64,000 bases of DNA from Clostridium_AD frigoriphilum (GCF_036541405.1 NZ_JAZHFS010000023.1:1-64000); one strand, 5' to 3'; counted from the stretch's first letter, positions 1 to 9,142 are shown. Numbers and translations: made by a program. Notes: a model not told the origin generated them from the letters alone.

Positions 1-1
1 G

Positions 2-895
2 AAAAATTTAGCAAAAGATCAAAATATGGATTTAGATAAAGAAATAAGACAGATGGAAATAAAGCTCTATAATGTGCAAAAGGAAGCCTATAAAAATTTA
101 ACTGCTTGGGATAAAGTAAGTATTGCAAGGCTAGTGGAACGTCCGACTGCTCTTGATTATATAAATAGAATTTTTGATTCATTTATTGAGTTACATGGCG
201 ATAGATATTATGGAGACGATGCCGCAATTGTAGGTGGAATCGCAGAGTTTAATGGTATACCTGTAACTGTTATAGCGCAGCAAAAGGGAAATAACACAAA
301 AGAAAACATAAAGAGAAATTTTGGTATGCCAAATCCTGAAGGATATAGAAAAGCTTTAAGACTTATGAAACAGGCAGAAAAATTTAAAAGACCTGTTATT
401 TGTTTTGTTGATACTCCAGGAGCATATTGTGGATTAGGGGCAGAAGAAAGAGGTCAAGGTGAAGCAATAGCTAGAAATCTTATGTATATGTCAACTTTAA
501 AAACACCAATAATTTCAATAGTCATTGGTGAAGGTGGAAGTGGTGGAGCTTTAGCAATGGCGGTAGCGGATGAAGTTTGGATGCTCGAACATGCAATTTA
601 CTCTATTTTATCCCCGGAAGGTTTTGCTAGTATATTATATAAAGATGCAAGTCTTGCGAGTGAAGCAGCGAGTGCAATGAAAATAACAGCTCAGGATTTG
701 ATAAATTACGAAATAATAGATAGAATTATAAAAGAACCTCTAGGTGGCGCACATACTAATGTAAATGAGATGTCAATTAGTATTAAACGCAACTTAGAGG
801 AAGCAATTGGTAGATTAATACAGGAGCCTGTAGAATCCCTACTTACCAAAAGATATTATAAATTTAGAAAAATTGGCAAGGTTGTAGAATATTAA
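2..895 (+). CDS. accA: Acetyl-CoA carboxylase carboxyltransferase, alpha subunit (5' end outside window)
   Basis: Alpha half of the carboxyltransferase that moves CO2 from biotin to acetyl-CoA to make malonyl-CoA, the first step of fatty acid synthesis; it acts in the cytoplasm with AccD. The protein shows the crotonase-fold core with the glycine-rich stretch GEGGSGGALAMA and the family blocks HGDRYYGDDAAIVGG and NFGMPNPEGYRKALRLMKQA. The first ATG is at base 26, but the frame stays open back to base 2 and the residues before that ATG (KNLAKDQN) line up with the N-terminal region of Bacillus AccA, so the true start probably lies before the window. It would follow accD in an acc/fab operon. 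The C-terminus is complete. Confidence 0.95.
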   Translation, partial: KNLAKDQNMDLDKEIRQMEIKLYNVQKEAYKNLTAWDKVSIARLVERPTALDYINRIFDSFIELHGDRYYGDDAAIVGGIAEFNGIPVTVIAQQKGNNTKENIKRNFGMPNPEGYRKALRLMKQAEKFKRPVICFVDTPGAYCGLGAEERGQGEAIARNLMYMSTLKTPIISIVIGEGGSGGALAMAVADEVWMLEHAIYSILSPEGFASILYKDASLASEAASAMKITAQDLINYEIIDRIIKEPLGGAHTNVNEMSISIKRNLEEAIGRLIQEPVESLLTKRYYKFRKIGKVVEY

Positions 896-956
896 AAAGG
901 TGATTACTTTATTGCATAATTAAGATATATACCTGGCTGTTTTAGAAGTTATGATT

Positions 957-2738
957 TTAATTTGCTACCTGATTCCCAAATTGACTATTATAGAGTTTTT
1001 CATAGAAACCATTTTTTTTCATTAATTCATTATGGGTTCCTTGCTCTATAATATTTCCTTGATCTATAACCAATATTAAATCTGCGTTACGAATAGTTGA
1101 AAGTCTATGTGCAATAACAAAGCTAGTTCGTCCTTTCATTATATTCCTCATAGCTTTTTGAAGTAATATTTCTAATCTAGTGTCAACTGAACTAGTTGCT
1201 TCATCTAATATTAATATTGCTGGATTTGATATTATAGCTCTTGCTATAGTCAAAAGTTGTTTTTCTCCCTGGGATATGTTAGAAGCCTCTTCATTCAGGT
1301 ACATGTCGTATCCATCTGGAAGGGTTTTAATAAAGTGATGTACGTTAGCTATTTTAGCTGCTTCAATAATTTCATTATTGCTAGCTCCAAATCTACCATA
1401 CTCAATATTATCATGAATTGTTCCATTATATAACCAAGTATCCTGAAGAACCATACCGAATATAGAACGTAAATCCTCACGTTTCATATCTCTAGTATCA
1501 ACTCCATCTATTTTTATAGATCCACCTTGAATATCGTAAAATCTCATTAATAAATTCACTAATGTGGTTTTACCTGCTCCTGTTGGACCAACTATAGCAA
1601 CCATCTGACCACTTTTTATCTCTGCATTTAAGTCCTCAATTAGAACCTCATCTTTATTATATCCAAATTTCACATGTTCAAAAGTTACATTGCCACGTGG
1701 ATTCTCAAGTTTTATAAAATTCACTTTATCTGGAATCTCTTCCTTTTCATCTAATATTTCAAATACACGTTCAATTGCTGCAAAGGCTGATTGTATTGCA
1801 GAAGATAATTGCGTCACCTCAGAAATTGGTTGATTTATTTGCCAAATATAACGCATAAAAGCTTGAAGATTACCAACTGTCATTATTCCACTTATAACAT
1901 ATATCGCACCAAGAATTCCAATGACTGCAACTGCCAAATAAGTTACTAATGAAACTAGGGGAGACATTATACTTGATATGAATTGTGCTTTGAATCCAGT
2001 ATTAAAAAGTTCTTCATTAATATTTTCAAAATCTTTTATAGCATCTTCTTGCTTTCCATATAATTTTATTTCATTAAAACCAGTATATATTTCTTGCACC
2101 TTACCGTTCAATTTCCCCAAAACATTTTGCTGTTTATTAAATAGGTTTTGAGATTTACTAACTATAAATTTTGATATTAAATAGCTTATTGGCACTATAA
2201 GTATAACTAACAATGCAAGTTTTATGTTAATTGTAAACATCATAACACTGGCTAAAGTTAGTGCCAATATTGTATTTATAACTTGACTAAAACTCTGTTG
2301 CAGTGCATTAGAAATAGTATCTACATCATTTGTTATACGGCTCAGTACATTACCATAGCTATTTTTATCAAAATAACTTATAGGTAATTTTCTGATTTTA
2401 CCTTGAACGGCATTTCTTAAATCTTTCATAGTATTTTGAATAGCATTAGCTAATAATAGACTTGCTAAATAAGTGGATAATGCTCCAAATACATAGATAA
2501 AAGCTAATATTACTAAGACCCTTAAAATATAATTAAAATTAACGAAAGTTCCATTTGTACCTTTCGCTATATTCATAACATCCTTGGCAAGACTAGTTGT
2601 AATTAATCCTTCTATTCTTGGAGCAATAGTAGTAAAAATTGCAGCGATTACTATAAATAAAATTGCGGCAATAAATGGTTTCCTATATGGCTTTAAGAAG
2701 GGCGAAATTTTTCTTATAGAATACTTTAACTTTTTCAT
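957..2738 (-). CDS. ABC exporter half-transporter, ATP-binding and permease fused
   Basis: Type IV ABC exporter subunit of 593 aa: a six-helix membrane domain (about residues 15-310) followed by a nucleotide-binding domain with Walker A GPTGAGKTT, Walker B LILDEATSSVD and switch histidine IAHRLSTI. Its signature loop reads ISQGEKQ instead of LSGGQ. Paired with the upstream half-transporter, whose Walker B glutamate and switch histidine are replaced, this is the pattern of heterodimeric exporters with one degenerate ATP site (BmrCD and TM287/288 type). The start ATG overlaps the stop of the upstream gene by 4 bp, so the two are translationally coupled. The substrate (drug, lipid or peptide) cannot be read from the sequence. 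Confidence 0.9.
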   Translation of the reverse strand: MKKLKYSIRKISPFLKPYRKPFIAAILFIVIAAIFTTIAPRIEGLITTSLAKDVMNIAKGTNGTFVNFNYILRVLVILAFIYVFGALSTYLASLLLANAIQNTMKDLRNAVQGKIRKLPISYFDKNSYGNVLSRITNDVDTISNALQQSFSQVINTILALTLASVMMFTINIKLALLVILIVPISYLISKFIVSKSQNLFNKQQNVLGKLNGKVQEIYTGFNEIKLYGKQEDAIKDFENINEELFNTGFKAQFISSIMSPLVSLVTYLAVAVIGILGAIYVISGIMTVGNLQAFMRYIWQINQPISEVTQLSSAIQSAFAAIERVFEILDEKEEIPDKVNFIKLENPRGNVTFEHVKFGYNKDEVLIEDLNAEIKSGQMVAIVGPTGAGKTTLVNLLMRFYDIQGGSIKIDGVDTRDMKREDLRSIFGMVLQDTWLYNGTIHDNIEYGRFGASNNEIIEAAKIANVHHFIKTLPDGYDMYLNEEASNISQGEKQLLTIARAIISNPAILILDEATSSVDTRLEILLQKAMRNIMKGRTSFVIAHRLSTIRNADLILVIDQGNIIEQGTHNELMKKNGFYEKLYNSQFGNQVAN

Positions 2739-4465
2739 TGTGCCAGTTCCTCCTTTGTAAGTTGAGATGATGCAATTTCATGGTAGATTTCACAGGTTTT
2801 TAGTAATTCTTTATGAGTCCCGATTCCTACTATTTCTCCTTCATTTAATACTATTATTTTATTAGCATCAAGTATAGATCCCATCCTCTGTGCAACTATT
2901 AAAACTATGGAATCTCTAGTTTCGTCCTTTAATCTTTTTCTAAGCATTGCATCTGTTTTAAAATCTAGGGCGGAAAAACTATCATCAAAAATATAAATTT
3001 CAGGTTTTCTAACTAATGCTCTTGCAATAGATAACCTTTGTTTTTGACCTCCCGACACATTAGATCCGCTTTCGCTTATTAGTTCCTCAAATTTTTTAGG
3101 TTTACTATTAATAAAATCATAAGCCTGAGCTACCTTTGCAGAATGTTCAACTTCTTCTTTATCTGCATCATTTTTGCCAAATTTAATGTTAGTGCCTATA
3201 CTGCCAGCAAATAGCAATGTCTTTTGAGGTATAAATCCCATTTTTCCACGTAATGCCTTTAAATCATAAGCTCTCACATCTACTCCATCTATTTTTATGC
3301 TACCTTTTGTAACATCATAAAATCTTGGAATTAAATTAATTAAAGTACTTTTACCGCTGCCTGTACTTCCTATAAATGCTACTGTTTCTCCTTTTACTGC
3401 TGTAAATGATATGTCCCTTAACACTGGAATTTCTCCATCTGGATATGTAAAGGTAACATTATTAAATTCTATAGTACCTTTAATATCTGTATCTTTAATA
3501 CCATCTATGGGATTTTTAATAATAGGTTCTTCATTTAATATCTCTTGAATTCTATTGGCTGAAATTTGTGCTTTGGGATACATGATAAACACCATTGAAA
3601 AAAGAATAATAGAGAACATTGCATGGAATAAATATTCTATAAATGCTACCAATTGTCCAACTTGCAATGTTCCTAAATTTATCATTTTGCTAGAAACCCA
3701 AAAAATAACTAACACAGCGAAATTCAACAAGATAAAGAAAGCTGGTTGAGGAATTGACATAAGTTTATATAACTTTTTAGATACACTGGCATAATCATTA
3801 TTTATCTTTTCAAATCTTTGGTGTTCATGATCATCGTTACCAAATGCTCTGATTACTCTAGTTCCAGTTAAATTTTCTCTTGAAATTCTATTTAATCCAT
3901 CTAATTTTTTCTGCTGCTTTTCTGAAATCGGATAAGATTTTTTAGCTATAATAACTACTCCACCCACAATGAATGGTACAGTTATTGCTAATACTGCGGA
4001 TAACTGTAAGCTGGTTCTAAGAATCATCACTAAACTTACAATAAACATAACAGGTGTAAGTAATGCTGTTCTTAACAGGGTATTTGTAAACTGTTGCAAT
4101 TGAAAAACATCATTGGTTGTTCGAGTTATCATTGATGATATTCCAAACTTATCATATTCACTATGTGAAAATTCCTGAGATTTTCTAAAAATATCATTTC
4201 TTATATCTCTAATCATACTAGTAGAAATTTTTGAAGAACTGTACCCTAATAATATTGAACCCATAGACCCAACTATAGATATTACAACAATTACAATCCC
4301 CATATGTCTGATATATGCTATATCCTTATTAGCTATCCCTATGTCAATAACTTTAGCCATTATTGTTGGAATTCCGAGTTCCACTAATGCAAATCCAAAA
4401 ATTGATATTATATTCAGCACTAGAAGTAGTTTATATTTTCTTATGTATTTTAATATTAGTTTCAT
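2735..4465 (-). CDS. ABC exporter half-transporter with degenerate ATPase site
   Basis: First gene of a two-gene exporter operon, 576 aa. A six-helix membrane domain (about residues 1-300) precedes an ATPase domain with Walker A GSTGSGKST and a canonical signature VSGGQKQR. Walker B reads IYIFDDSFSALD, so the catalytic glutamate is aspartate, and the switch region reads VAQRMGSI with glutamine instead of histidine. These changes mark the non-catalytic site of heterodimeric exporters. It is divergent from a MerR-family gene, and the shared spacer holds a MerR-type promoter (4519-4549) reading towards this gene, so expression is probably induced by a compound sensed by that regulator. Confidence 0.9.
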   Translation of the reverse strand: MKLILKYIRKYKLLLVLNIISIFGFALVELGIPTIMAKVIDIGIANKDIAYIRHMGIVIVVISIVGSMGSILLGYSSSKISTSMIRDIRNDIFRKSQEFSHSEYDKFGISSMITRTTNDVFQLQQFTNTLLRTALLTPVMFIVSLVMILRTSLQLSAVLAITVPFIVGGVVIIAKKSYPISEKQQKKLDGLNRISRENLTGTRVIRAFGNDDHEHQRFEKINNDYASVSKKLYKLMSIPQPAFFILLNFAVLVIFWVSSKMINLGTLQVGQLVAFIEYLFHAMFSIILFSMVFIMYPKAQISANRIQEILNEEPIIKNPIDGIKDTDIKGTIEFNNVTFTYPDGEIPVLRDISFTAVKGETVAFIGSTGSGKSTLINLIPRFYDVTKGSIKIDGVDVRAYDLKALRGKMGFIPQKTLLFAGSIGTNIKFGKNDADKEEVEHSAKVAQAYDFINSKPKKFEELISESGSNVSGGQKQRLSIARALVRKPEIYIFDDSFSALDFKTDAMLRKRLKDETRDSIVLIVAQRMGSILDANKIIVLNEGEIVGIGTHKELLKTCEIYHEIASSQLTKEELAQ

Positions 4466-4518
4466 TCCTTCTGTTCACTCCTTTTTAAGTACCCTTGAAT
4501 TATTATTGCAATAATATT

Positions 4519-4549
4519 ATAATAAAGTATATGGTTACCGTATAGTCAA
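4519..4549 (-). promoter_or_regulatory. MerR-type promoter/operator with 19-bp spacer for the exporter operon
   Basis: On the minus strand a -35 TTGACT (4544-4549) and a -10 TATTAT (4519-4524) are separated by exactly 19 bp, the overlong spacing that MerR-family activators correct by twisting DNA. The spacer carries an imperfect dyad centred on GGTTACC (about 4528-4544). Position and orientation imply that the divergent MerR protein activates the exporter genes. Inference from spacing and dyad only. Confidence 0.7.
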
Positions 4550-4564
4550 GAGGAGAAACAATCT

Positions 4565-5419
4565 ATGAATGAAAAGTTTAATAAATATTTCACTACTGGA
4601 GATTTTGCGAAGTTATGTAATGTAAAGAAACAAACTCTTTTTCATTACGATGATATAGGCATTTTTTCACCAGAAATAAGAGATGATAATGGATATAGAT
4701 ATTATTCTCAACAACAATTTGATCTTTTTGATGTTATTACTAATTTAAAAGAGATAAATATGCCTTTGAAGGAGATTAAATCTTATCTCGACAATAGGAG
4801 CCCAAATGCATTAGTTAAGTTATTTAAAAATAAAATACTAGATATTGATATTGAGATAGAAAACCTAAAAAGAATACGTAAACTCATGGAAACAAAAATT
4901 TCTATAACAGAATATGCGTGTAAAATAGATTATTCTAAAATCCATTTAGAATTTTTTGATGAGGAGTATCTTCTTCTAAGCAATTCAATAGAAAATGTGA
5001 GCGATAATGAATATTTTAAAACACTGTCCGAGCATATGAACTATTGCACTTTAAACCATATTAACTCTGGATATTCTAGTTGCATCATGATAAGTAAGGA
5101 TAATATATTAAAGGGAGTAGCTAAAAATTATTCATATTTATATACAAAGTTAAATTCTAAAGATGATGTTCCATTTACTTTTACTAAACCAAAGGGTATC
5201 TATTGTATAGCGTATCATAAAGGGGACTATAACAATATCGACAAAACATATAATAAAATACTTCAATTTTTAAAAACCTCTAATTTTGATATAAAAAAAT
5301 ATTCTTATGAAGAATTTCTTTTAGATGAAATAACAGTAAAAGGATATGAAAATTATTTAACTCAAATTTCAGTTGAGGTTGAAAGTTTAATAGAAGGGGA
5401 GAACAGTATAAATATTTGA
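4565..5419 (+). CDS. MerR-family transcriptional regulator with effector-binding domain
   Basis: 284 aa. The N-terminal winged helix (about residues 10-75: GDFAKLCNVKKQTLFHYDDIG, continuing to GYRYYS) is the MerR DNA-binding domain. A coiled-coil dimer helix follows, then a C-terminal region of about 160 aa resembling the GyrI-like drug-binding domain of BmrR/BltR regulators. It is preceded by an AAGAGGAG ribosome site and divergent from the exporter operon, which it likely activates on binding a small hydrophobic ligand. The ligand is unknown. Confidence 0.85.
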   Translation: MNEKFNKYFTTGDFAKLCNVKKQTLFHYDDIGIFSPEIRDDNGYRYYSQQQFDLFDVITNLKEINMPLKEIKSYLDNRSPNALVKLFKNKILDIDIEIENLKRIRKLMETKISITEYACKIDYSKIHLEFFDEEYLLLSNSIENVSDNEYFKTLSEHMNYCTLNHINSGYSSCIMISKDNILKGVAKNYSYLYTKLNSKDDVPFTFTKPKGIYCIAYHKGDYNNIDKTYNKILQFLKTSNFDIKKYSYEEFLLDEITVKGYENYLTQISVEVESLIEGENSINI

Positions 5420-5430
5420 CTAAAACAATA

Positions 5431-5463
5431 AAAAATACTCCATAATAGCTATGGAGTATTTTT
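5431..5463. terminator. Bidirectional terminator between the MerR gene and the DUF378 gene
   Basis: Perfect 13-bp inverted repeat (5431-5443 and 5451-5463) with a 7-nt loop. The arms begin with A5 and end with T5, so it can end transcription from both converging genes. Confidence 0.85.
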
Positions 5464-5476
5464 ACTACCAATAATA

Positions 5477-5686
5477 TTAGTATGTTTTTTTATTTCTGAA
5501 TATAAACACGATAATATTAACAGCAGATAGTCCTACTAAGATGTATATAAATCTAGCAAGAAATGGAATAGCTCCAAAGATGGCGCTAACTAGATTAAAA
5601 TTTAATAACCCCAAAAGTCCCCAGTTTAATGCACCGATCAATACTAATATAAATGAAAGTTTGTCTATATTATTAAGCTTATACAT
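5477..5686 (-). CDS. Small DUF378-family membrane protein (YuzA-like)
   Basis: 69-aa membrane protein with two hydrophobic helices. The block LSFILVLIGALNWGLLGL matches the DUF378 family (Bacillus YuzA); its biochemical role is unknown. The ATG at 5686 is preferred because it follows GGAGG at 5 nt; an in-frame GTG four codons upstream lies on the Shine-Dalgarno sequence itself. Single gene, converging on the MerR gene with a shared terminator. Confidence 0.8.
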   Translation of the reverse strand: MYKLNNIDKLSFILVLIGALNWGLLGLLNFNLVSAIFGAIPFLARFIYILVGLSAVNIIVFIFRNKKTY

Positions 5687-5842
5687 AATTACCTCCACAC
5701 TATTATAATTATTTCTAGTTGTTTAAATTATATTAGAAATATAATATTTTAGAACTATTTAATGACTTCTTTAGAGTATTATTAATATGAGGGGAGATGA
5801 ATTTATAATTTCAAACTTTATTTAGATTTTATAGTTAGTATA

Positions 5843-5853
5843 TACGAACATTT
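5843..5853 (+). promoter_or_regulatory. Possible PurR box upstream of purB
   Basis: The sequence TACGAACATTT resembles a PurR half-site (core CCGAACATT, here ACGAACATT) about 80 bp upstream of purB. The usual second, inverted box at about 16 bp spacing is not clear, so this is weak. Confidence 0.3.
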
Positions 5854-5934
5854 ACATTACTTTTTATAATATTGTATGTTATAATATGAATGATAATCGT
5901 TTTATATCTTAATACGTACGTGTGGAGGCAAAAT

Positions 5935-7365
5935 ATGAGAAATACTTATAATACACCATTAAATAGTAGATACGCATCAAAAGAAATGAGTTTTTTATTC
6001 TCAGATGATATGAAATTTAAAACTTGGAGAAAGCTTTGGGTAGCATTAGCTGAAGGTGAAAAATTATTAGGACTTAATATAACACAGGATCAAATTGATG
6101 AGCTTAAAGCCAATGTTGATAATGTAAATTATGAAGTGGCTGAGGAAAAAGAAAAAGAAATAAGACATGATGTAATGAGCCATGTATATGCATATGGTGT
6201 ACAATGTCCAACTGCAAAGGGGATAATCCATTTAGGAGCTACTAGCTGTTATGTAGGTGATAACACAGACCTTATCATCATGAAAAAGGCTTTATTATTA
6301 ATTAAGAAGAAATTAGTTAATGTAATTAGTAAATCTTCAACATTTGCATTAAAATATAAAGATATTCCTACTTTAGGTTACACACATTTACAACCAGCAC
6401 AATTAACTACAGTAGGTAAAAGAGCAACACTATGGATTCAAGATTTAGTAATGGATCTAGAAAATTTGGACTTCGTAATTGATAATATTAAGTTACTTGG
6501 AGTAAAGGGAACTACCGGAACTCAAGCTAGCTTTATGAACTTATTTGAAAATGATGAGAAGAAGGTTAAAGACTTAGACAAATATGTAGCAAACAAAATG
6601 GGATTTGATGATACATATCCAGTTACTGGTCAAACTTATTCTAGAAAAGTAGATTCTATAATACTAAATACACTTTCAGAAATAGCTCAAAGTGCTTATA
6701 AATTTAGTAATGATTTAAGAATACTTCAAAGTATGAAAGAAGTAGAAGAACCATTTGAGAAAAAACAAATTGGATCTTCTGCAATGGCATACAAAAGAAA
6801 TCCTATGCGTTCTGAGCGAATCAGTTCTTTAGCTAGATATATTATAGTAGATTCATTAAATCCTGCTATAACAGCTGCAACACAATGGTTTGAGAGAACA
6901 CTTGATGATTCAGCTAATAAGAGAATATCTGTGGCTGAAGCTTTTCTTGCACTTGATGGAGTATTAAATTTATATATGAATATAGCAGGGAACATGGTTG
7001 TATATGAAAAGGTAATTACTTCTCATGTAAACCACGAGCTACCATTTATGGCTACAGAAAATATCCTTATGGAAGCAGTTAAAAAGGGCGGAGACAGACA
7101 AGATCTTCATGAACACATTAGAGTTCATTCTATGGATGCAGCAAAACGTGTTAAAGAAGAAGGTCTAAATAATGATCTTATAGAGAGAATTATAAATGAT
7201 CCAATCTTTAAGATGTCAAAAGAAGAGATTATAGCTGTAATTGATCCAATTAAATTTGTTGGAAGAGCTCCAAGTCAAGTAGTAGACTTTATAGCTGAAT
7301 ATGTAACTCCAATACTCGCAGCTAATAAAGATGCAATTGGCGTTGAAACTTCAATAAACGTATAA
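5935..7365 (+). CDS. purB: Adenylosuccinate lyase
   Basis: 476-aa enzyme of the fumarase/aspartase superfamily that splits fumarate from SAICAR in inosine monophosphate synthesis and from adenylosuccinate in AMP synthesis. The family signature SSAMAYKRNPMRSE is present (about residues 278-291), with the catalytic-histidine regions near GYTHLQPAQLT and LGATSCYVGDN. Length and motifs are those of the longer PurB type. The start at 5935 follows GGAGG; an upstream in-frame ATG at 5890 lacks a ribosome site. It stands alone, closed by a strong terminator. Confidence 0.95.
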   Translation: MRNTYNTPLNSRYASKEMSFLFSDDMKFKTWRKLWVALAEGEKLLGLNITQDQIDELKANVDNVNYEVAEEKEKEIRHDVMSHVYAYGVQCPTAKGIIHLGATSCYVGDNTDLIIMKKALLLIKKKLVNVISKSSTFALKYKDIPTLGYTHLQPAQLTTVGKRATLWIQDLVMDLENLDFVIDNIKLLGVKGTTGTQASFMNLFENDEKKVKDLDKYVANKMGFDDTYPVTGQTYSRKVDSIILNTLSEIAQSAYKFSNDLRILQSMKEVEEPFEKKQIGSSAMAYKRNPMRSERISSLARYIIVDSLNPAITAATQWFERTLDDSANKRISVAEAFLALDGVLNLYMNIAGNMVVYEKVITSHVNHELPFMATENILMEAVKKGGDRQDLHEHIRVHSMDAAKRVKEEGLNNDLIERIINDPIFKMSKEEIIAVIDPIKFVGRAPSQVVDFIAEYVTPILAANKDAIGVETSINV

Positions 7366-7384
7366 GAATATAGAGTTTAATTGT

Positions 7385-7420
7385 AAAAAGCTATCAGGAA
7401 TATAAAACTGATAGCTTTTT
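7385..7420 (+). terminator. Terminator of purB
   Basis: Perfect 13-bp inverted repeat (7385-7397 and 7408-7420) with a 10-nt loop, ending in T5, 20 bp after the purB stop. Confidence 0.85.
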
Positions 7421-7535
7421 AATTTTATAAAATTAAAAGTAAATCACTATTAATACAATAGTAAAAACCATAGATAAAAAAATAAATTTAATTATATTTC
7501 AAAATAAACATGATTTTACCCCCTCTTTTGTAGTA

Positions 7536-7573
7536 TAATAATGTCGTGAAATGTAAGTTTCACGACATTATTA
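7536..7573. repeat. 16-bp perfect palindrome over the start region of the recombinase gene
   Basis: Arms 7536-7551 and 7558-7573 are exact reverse complements around the 6-nt loop TGTAAG. The left arm overlaps the end of a TATAAT (7534-7539), and the right arm ends 8 bp before the GGAGG of the recombinase gene. It could be an operator at the transcription start, a 5' leader hairpin, or a protein-binding site used by the recombinase itself. It has no long T-run, so a simple terminator is less likely. Confidence 0.75.
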
Positions 7574-7591
7574 CGTATTTTGGAGGTTACT

Positions 7592-8590
7592 ATGAAATCA
7601 GATATAAATGGTATTTATAACAATGAACTACCATCGTTTCTAAATGATTATTTTAATTATTTATCTACTATTAAAGGCTGTTCTATTAATACTATAGTTG
7701 CGTATACTGCCGATTTGTCCTTACTTTTAAAGTTTCTAAAAATGTATAAAGGTTTAATTCCTTCAGATAAAAATCTAAAGCTTGAAGACATTGTAATTAG
7801 CGATTTAACCTTAGATACATTAAAAACTCTTACATTACAGGATTTATACGCCTTTATCTCTTATCTTGGTAAATATAGGGCTAATGGCAATTATGCTAAG
7901 GCTAGAAAAATTGCATCCATAAAGTCCCTATTTAAATATTTAACTACTAAGGCTAAAGTACTAACTGTAGACCCAACAATAGATTTAGAGTCCCCTAAGA
8001 TTGGAAAAAGAAGCCCGGTTTTTTTAACATTAAATGAAAGTAAGGACTTACTCGAGGCTACAATCTCTCGAGATAAACATTCTATTCGGGATCATAGTAT
8101 TATTACATTATTCTTAAATTGTGGTCTCAGATTGTCAGAACTTTGTAGTATAAATTTATCCGATATGAAAGAAGATACATTATCTGTAATTGGAAAAGGA
8201 AATAAAGAGCGAACAATTTATTTAAATAAAGCATCACTTAGAGCAATCTATAAATATTTACCTATTAGAAATATGAACATAGATAAAATTCATGCTGAGG
8301 ATAAGGATGCCCTCTTTATCAGTGGAAAGTTTGGAAGAATTAATAAAAGAACTGTAGAAAGAATTGTTAAAAAGCATATAGGAGATGCTGGGCTCAATAA
8401 AAATAAATATACTCCTCATAAATTAAGACATACTTCAGCCACTCTCATGTATAAATATGGAAACGTAGATATTAGAAGTTTGCAAGACATATTAGGACAT
8501 GAAAATATTTCTACCACTCAGATATATACTCATGCTGACGATGAAAAACTAAGAAATGCTGTTAAGTCGAATCCCCTTTCTGATGAATAA
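7592..8590 (+). CDS. Tyrosine recombinase (XerC/XerD-like)
   Basis: 332-aa site-specific recombinase. It has an N-terminal SAM-like core-binding domain (about residues 10-125) and a catalytic domain with the R-K-H-R-H-Y set: CGLRLSELC, GKGNKERT, HKLRHT, LGHENISTTQIYTH. Length and domains fit XerC/D-type chromosome or mobile-element recombinases. The start at 7592 follows GGAGG; an upstream GTG-type start lies over that site. It sits alone, not beside a recognisable element, with a long palindrome in its leader. Whether it is the housekeeping Xer protein or a paralogue cannot be decided here. Confidence 0.88.
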   Translation: MKSDINGIYNNELPSFLNDYFNYLSTIKGCSINTIVAYTADLSLLLKFLKMYKGLIPSDKNLKLEDIVISDLTLDTLKTLTLQDLYAFISYLGKYRANGNYAKARKIASIKSLFKYLTTKAKVLTVDPTIDLESPKIGKRSPVFLTLNESKDLLEATISRDKHSIRDHSIITLFLNCGLRLSELCSINLSDMKEDTLSVIGKGNKERTIYLNKASLRAIYKYLPIRNMNIDKIHAEDKDALFISGKFGRINKRTVERIVKKHIGDAGLNKNKYTPHKLRHTSATLMYKYGNVDIRSLQDILGHENISTTQIYTHADDEKLRNAVKSNPLSDE

Positions 8591-8592
8591 TA

Positions 8593-8636
8593 AAAGGAGT
8601 ATGTACTATCACATCCGTGATAATATATACTCCTTT
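8593..8636. terminator. Hairpin between the converging recombinase gene and Cys-rich gene
   Basis: Outer 10-bp arms (8593-8602 and 8627-8636, AAAGGAGTAT type) enclose a second perfect stem (8607-8612 and 8617-8622). It lies between two converging genes and probably ends transcription in both directions, although the T-run is short. Confidence 0.65.
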
Positions 8637-8656
8637 GACTTCTTACTCTATACTTC

Positions 8657-9142
8657 TTATACCTTCTTTAGTCTTATAAGCCCTGGAAATTCCTCTTGAA
8701 GAAATTCTGAGTTATCTTCTTCATCCTCAAGTAACTCCTTTGCCCCATCTATATCATCTATAAATTCCCAAACTTCATTATTTTCAGGTATGTATTTATC
8801 TTTATTCAGTTTAGCTTTCTCTTCCTCAGCCAAAAACGCTTCATAAGTTTCAATTTTTGATGCTTCATCTTCTTTAGAGACTTCCTCATTATTATTTTCT
8901 ATAGTCTCTTCCTCTAAATCAGATTCATCAATTTTATCCACATTATAAATATCATCATCTAACTTTCCAGTTCCAGCATCCTCAAAGACCTCGTCAATTT
9001 TTATAGCTTTAACATCAAAACCTTCAAGTTCTAAACATTTTCCGCAATTGTCACATTTCTTATTTGAATTTAATTCGCAGACTTCACAATCACCACAGTC
9101 ATTACAAATTTTCTTATTATTAAATATACAGTTTTTAGACAT
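8657..9142 (-). CDS. Cys-rich, acidic protein of unknown function next to lexA
   Basis: 161 aa. The first 40 residues hold CNDCGDCEVC and CDNCGKC, with additional cysteines, spaced to bind zinc or an iron-sulfur cluster. The remainder is very rich in Glu and Asp and looks flexible up to a short C-terminal segment (EEFPGLIRLKKV). I do not recognise a named family. It is transcribed away from lexA from a spacer of about 170 bp. A role linked to lexA is only a guess from position. Confidence 0.75.
   Translation of the reverse strand: MSKNCIFNNKKICNDCGDCEVCELNSNKKCDNCGKCLELEGFDVKAIKIDEVFEDAGTGKLDDDIYNVDKIDESDLEEETIENNNEEVSKEDEASKIETYEAFLAEEEKAKLNKDKYIPENNEVWEFIDDIDGAKELLEDEEDNSEFLQEEFPGLIRLKKV

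Noticed and set aside
5690..5934. Purine riboswitch upstream of purB
   Set aside because: I see no three-way junction with conserved J/L motifs. A single possible PurR half-site is the only regulatory hint.
6726..6995. 89-codon minus-strand frame within purB
   Set aside because: Antisense to the conserved lyase signature region; no independent start signals.
7536..7573. Palindrome as a chromosomal dif site
   Set aside because: Firmicute dif sites are about 28 bp with two imperfect 11-bp arms and a 6-bp centre of different sequence. These 16-bp perfect arms do not resemble them.
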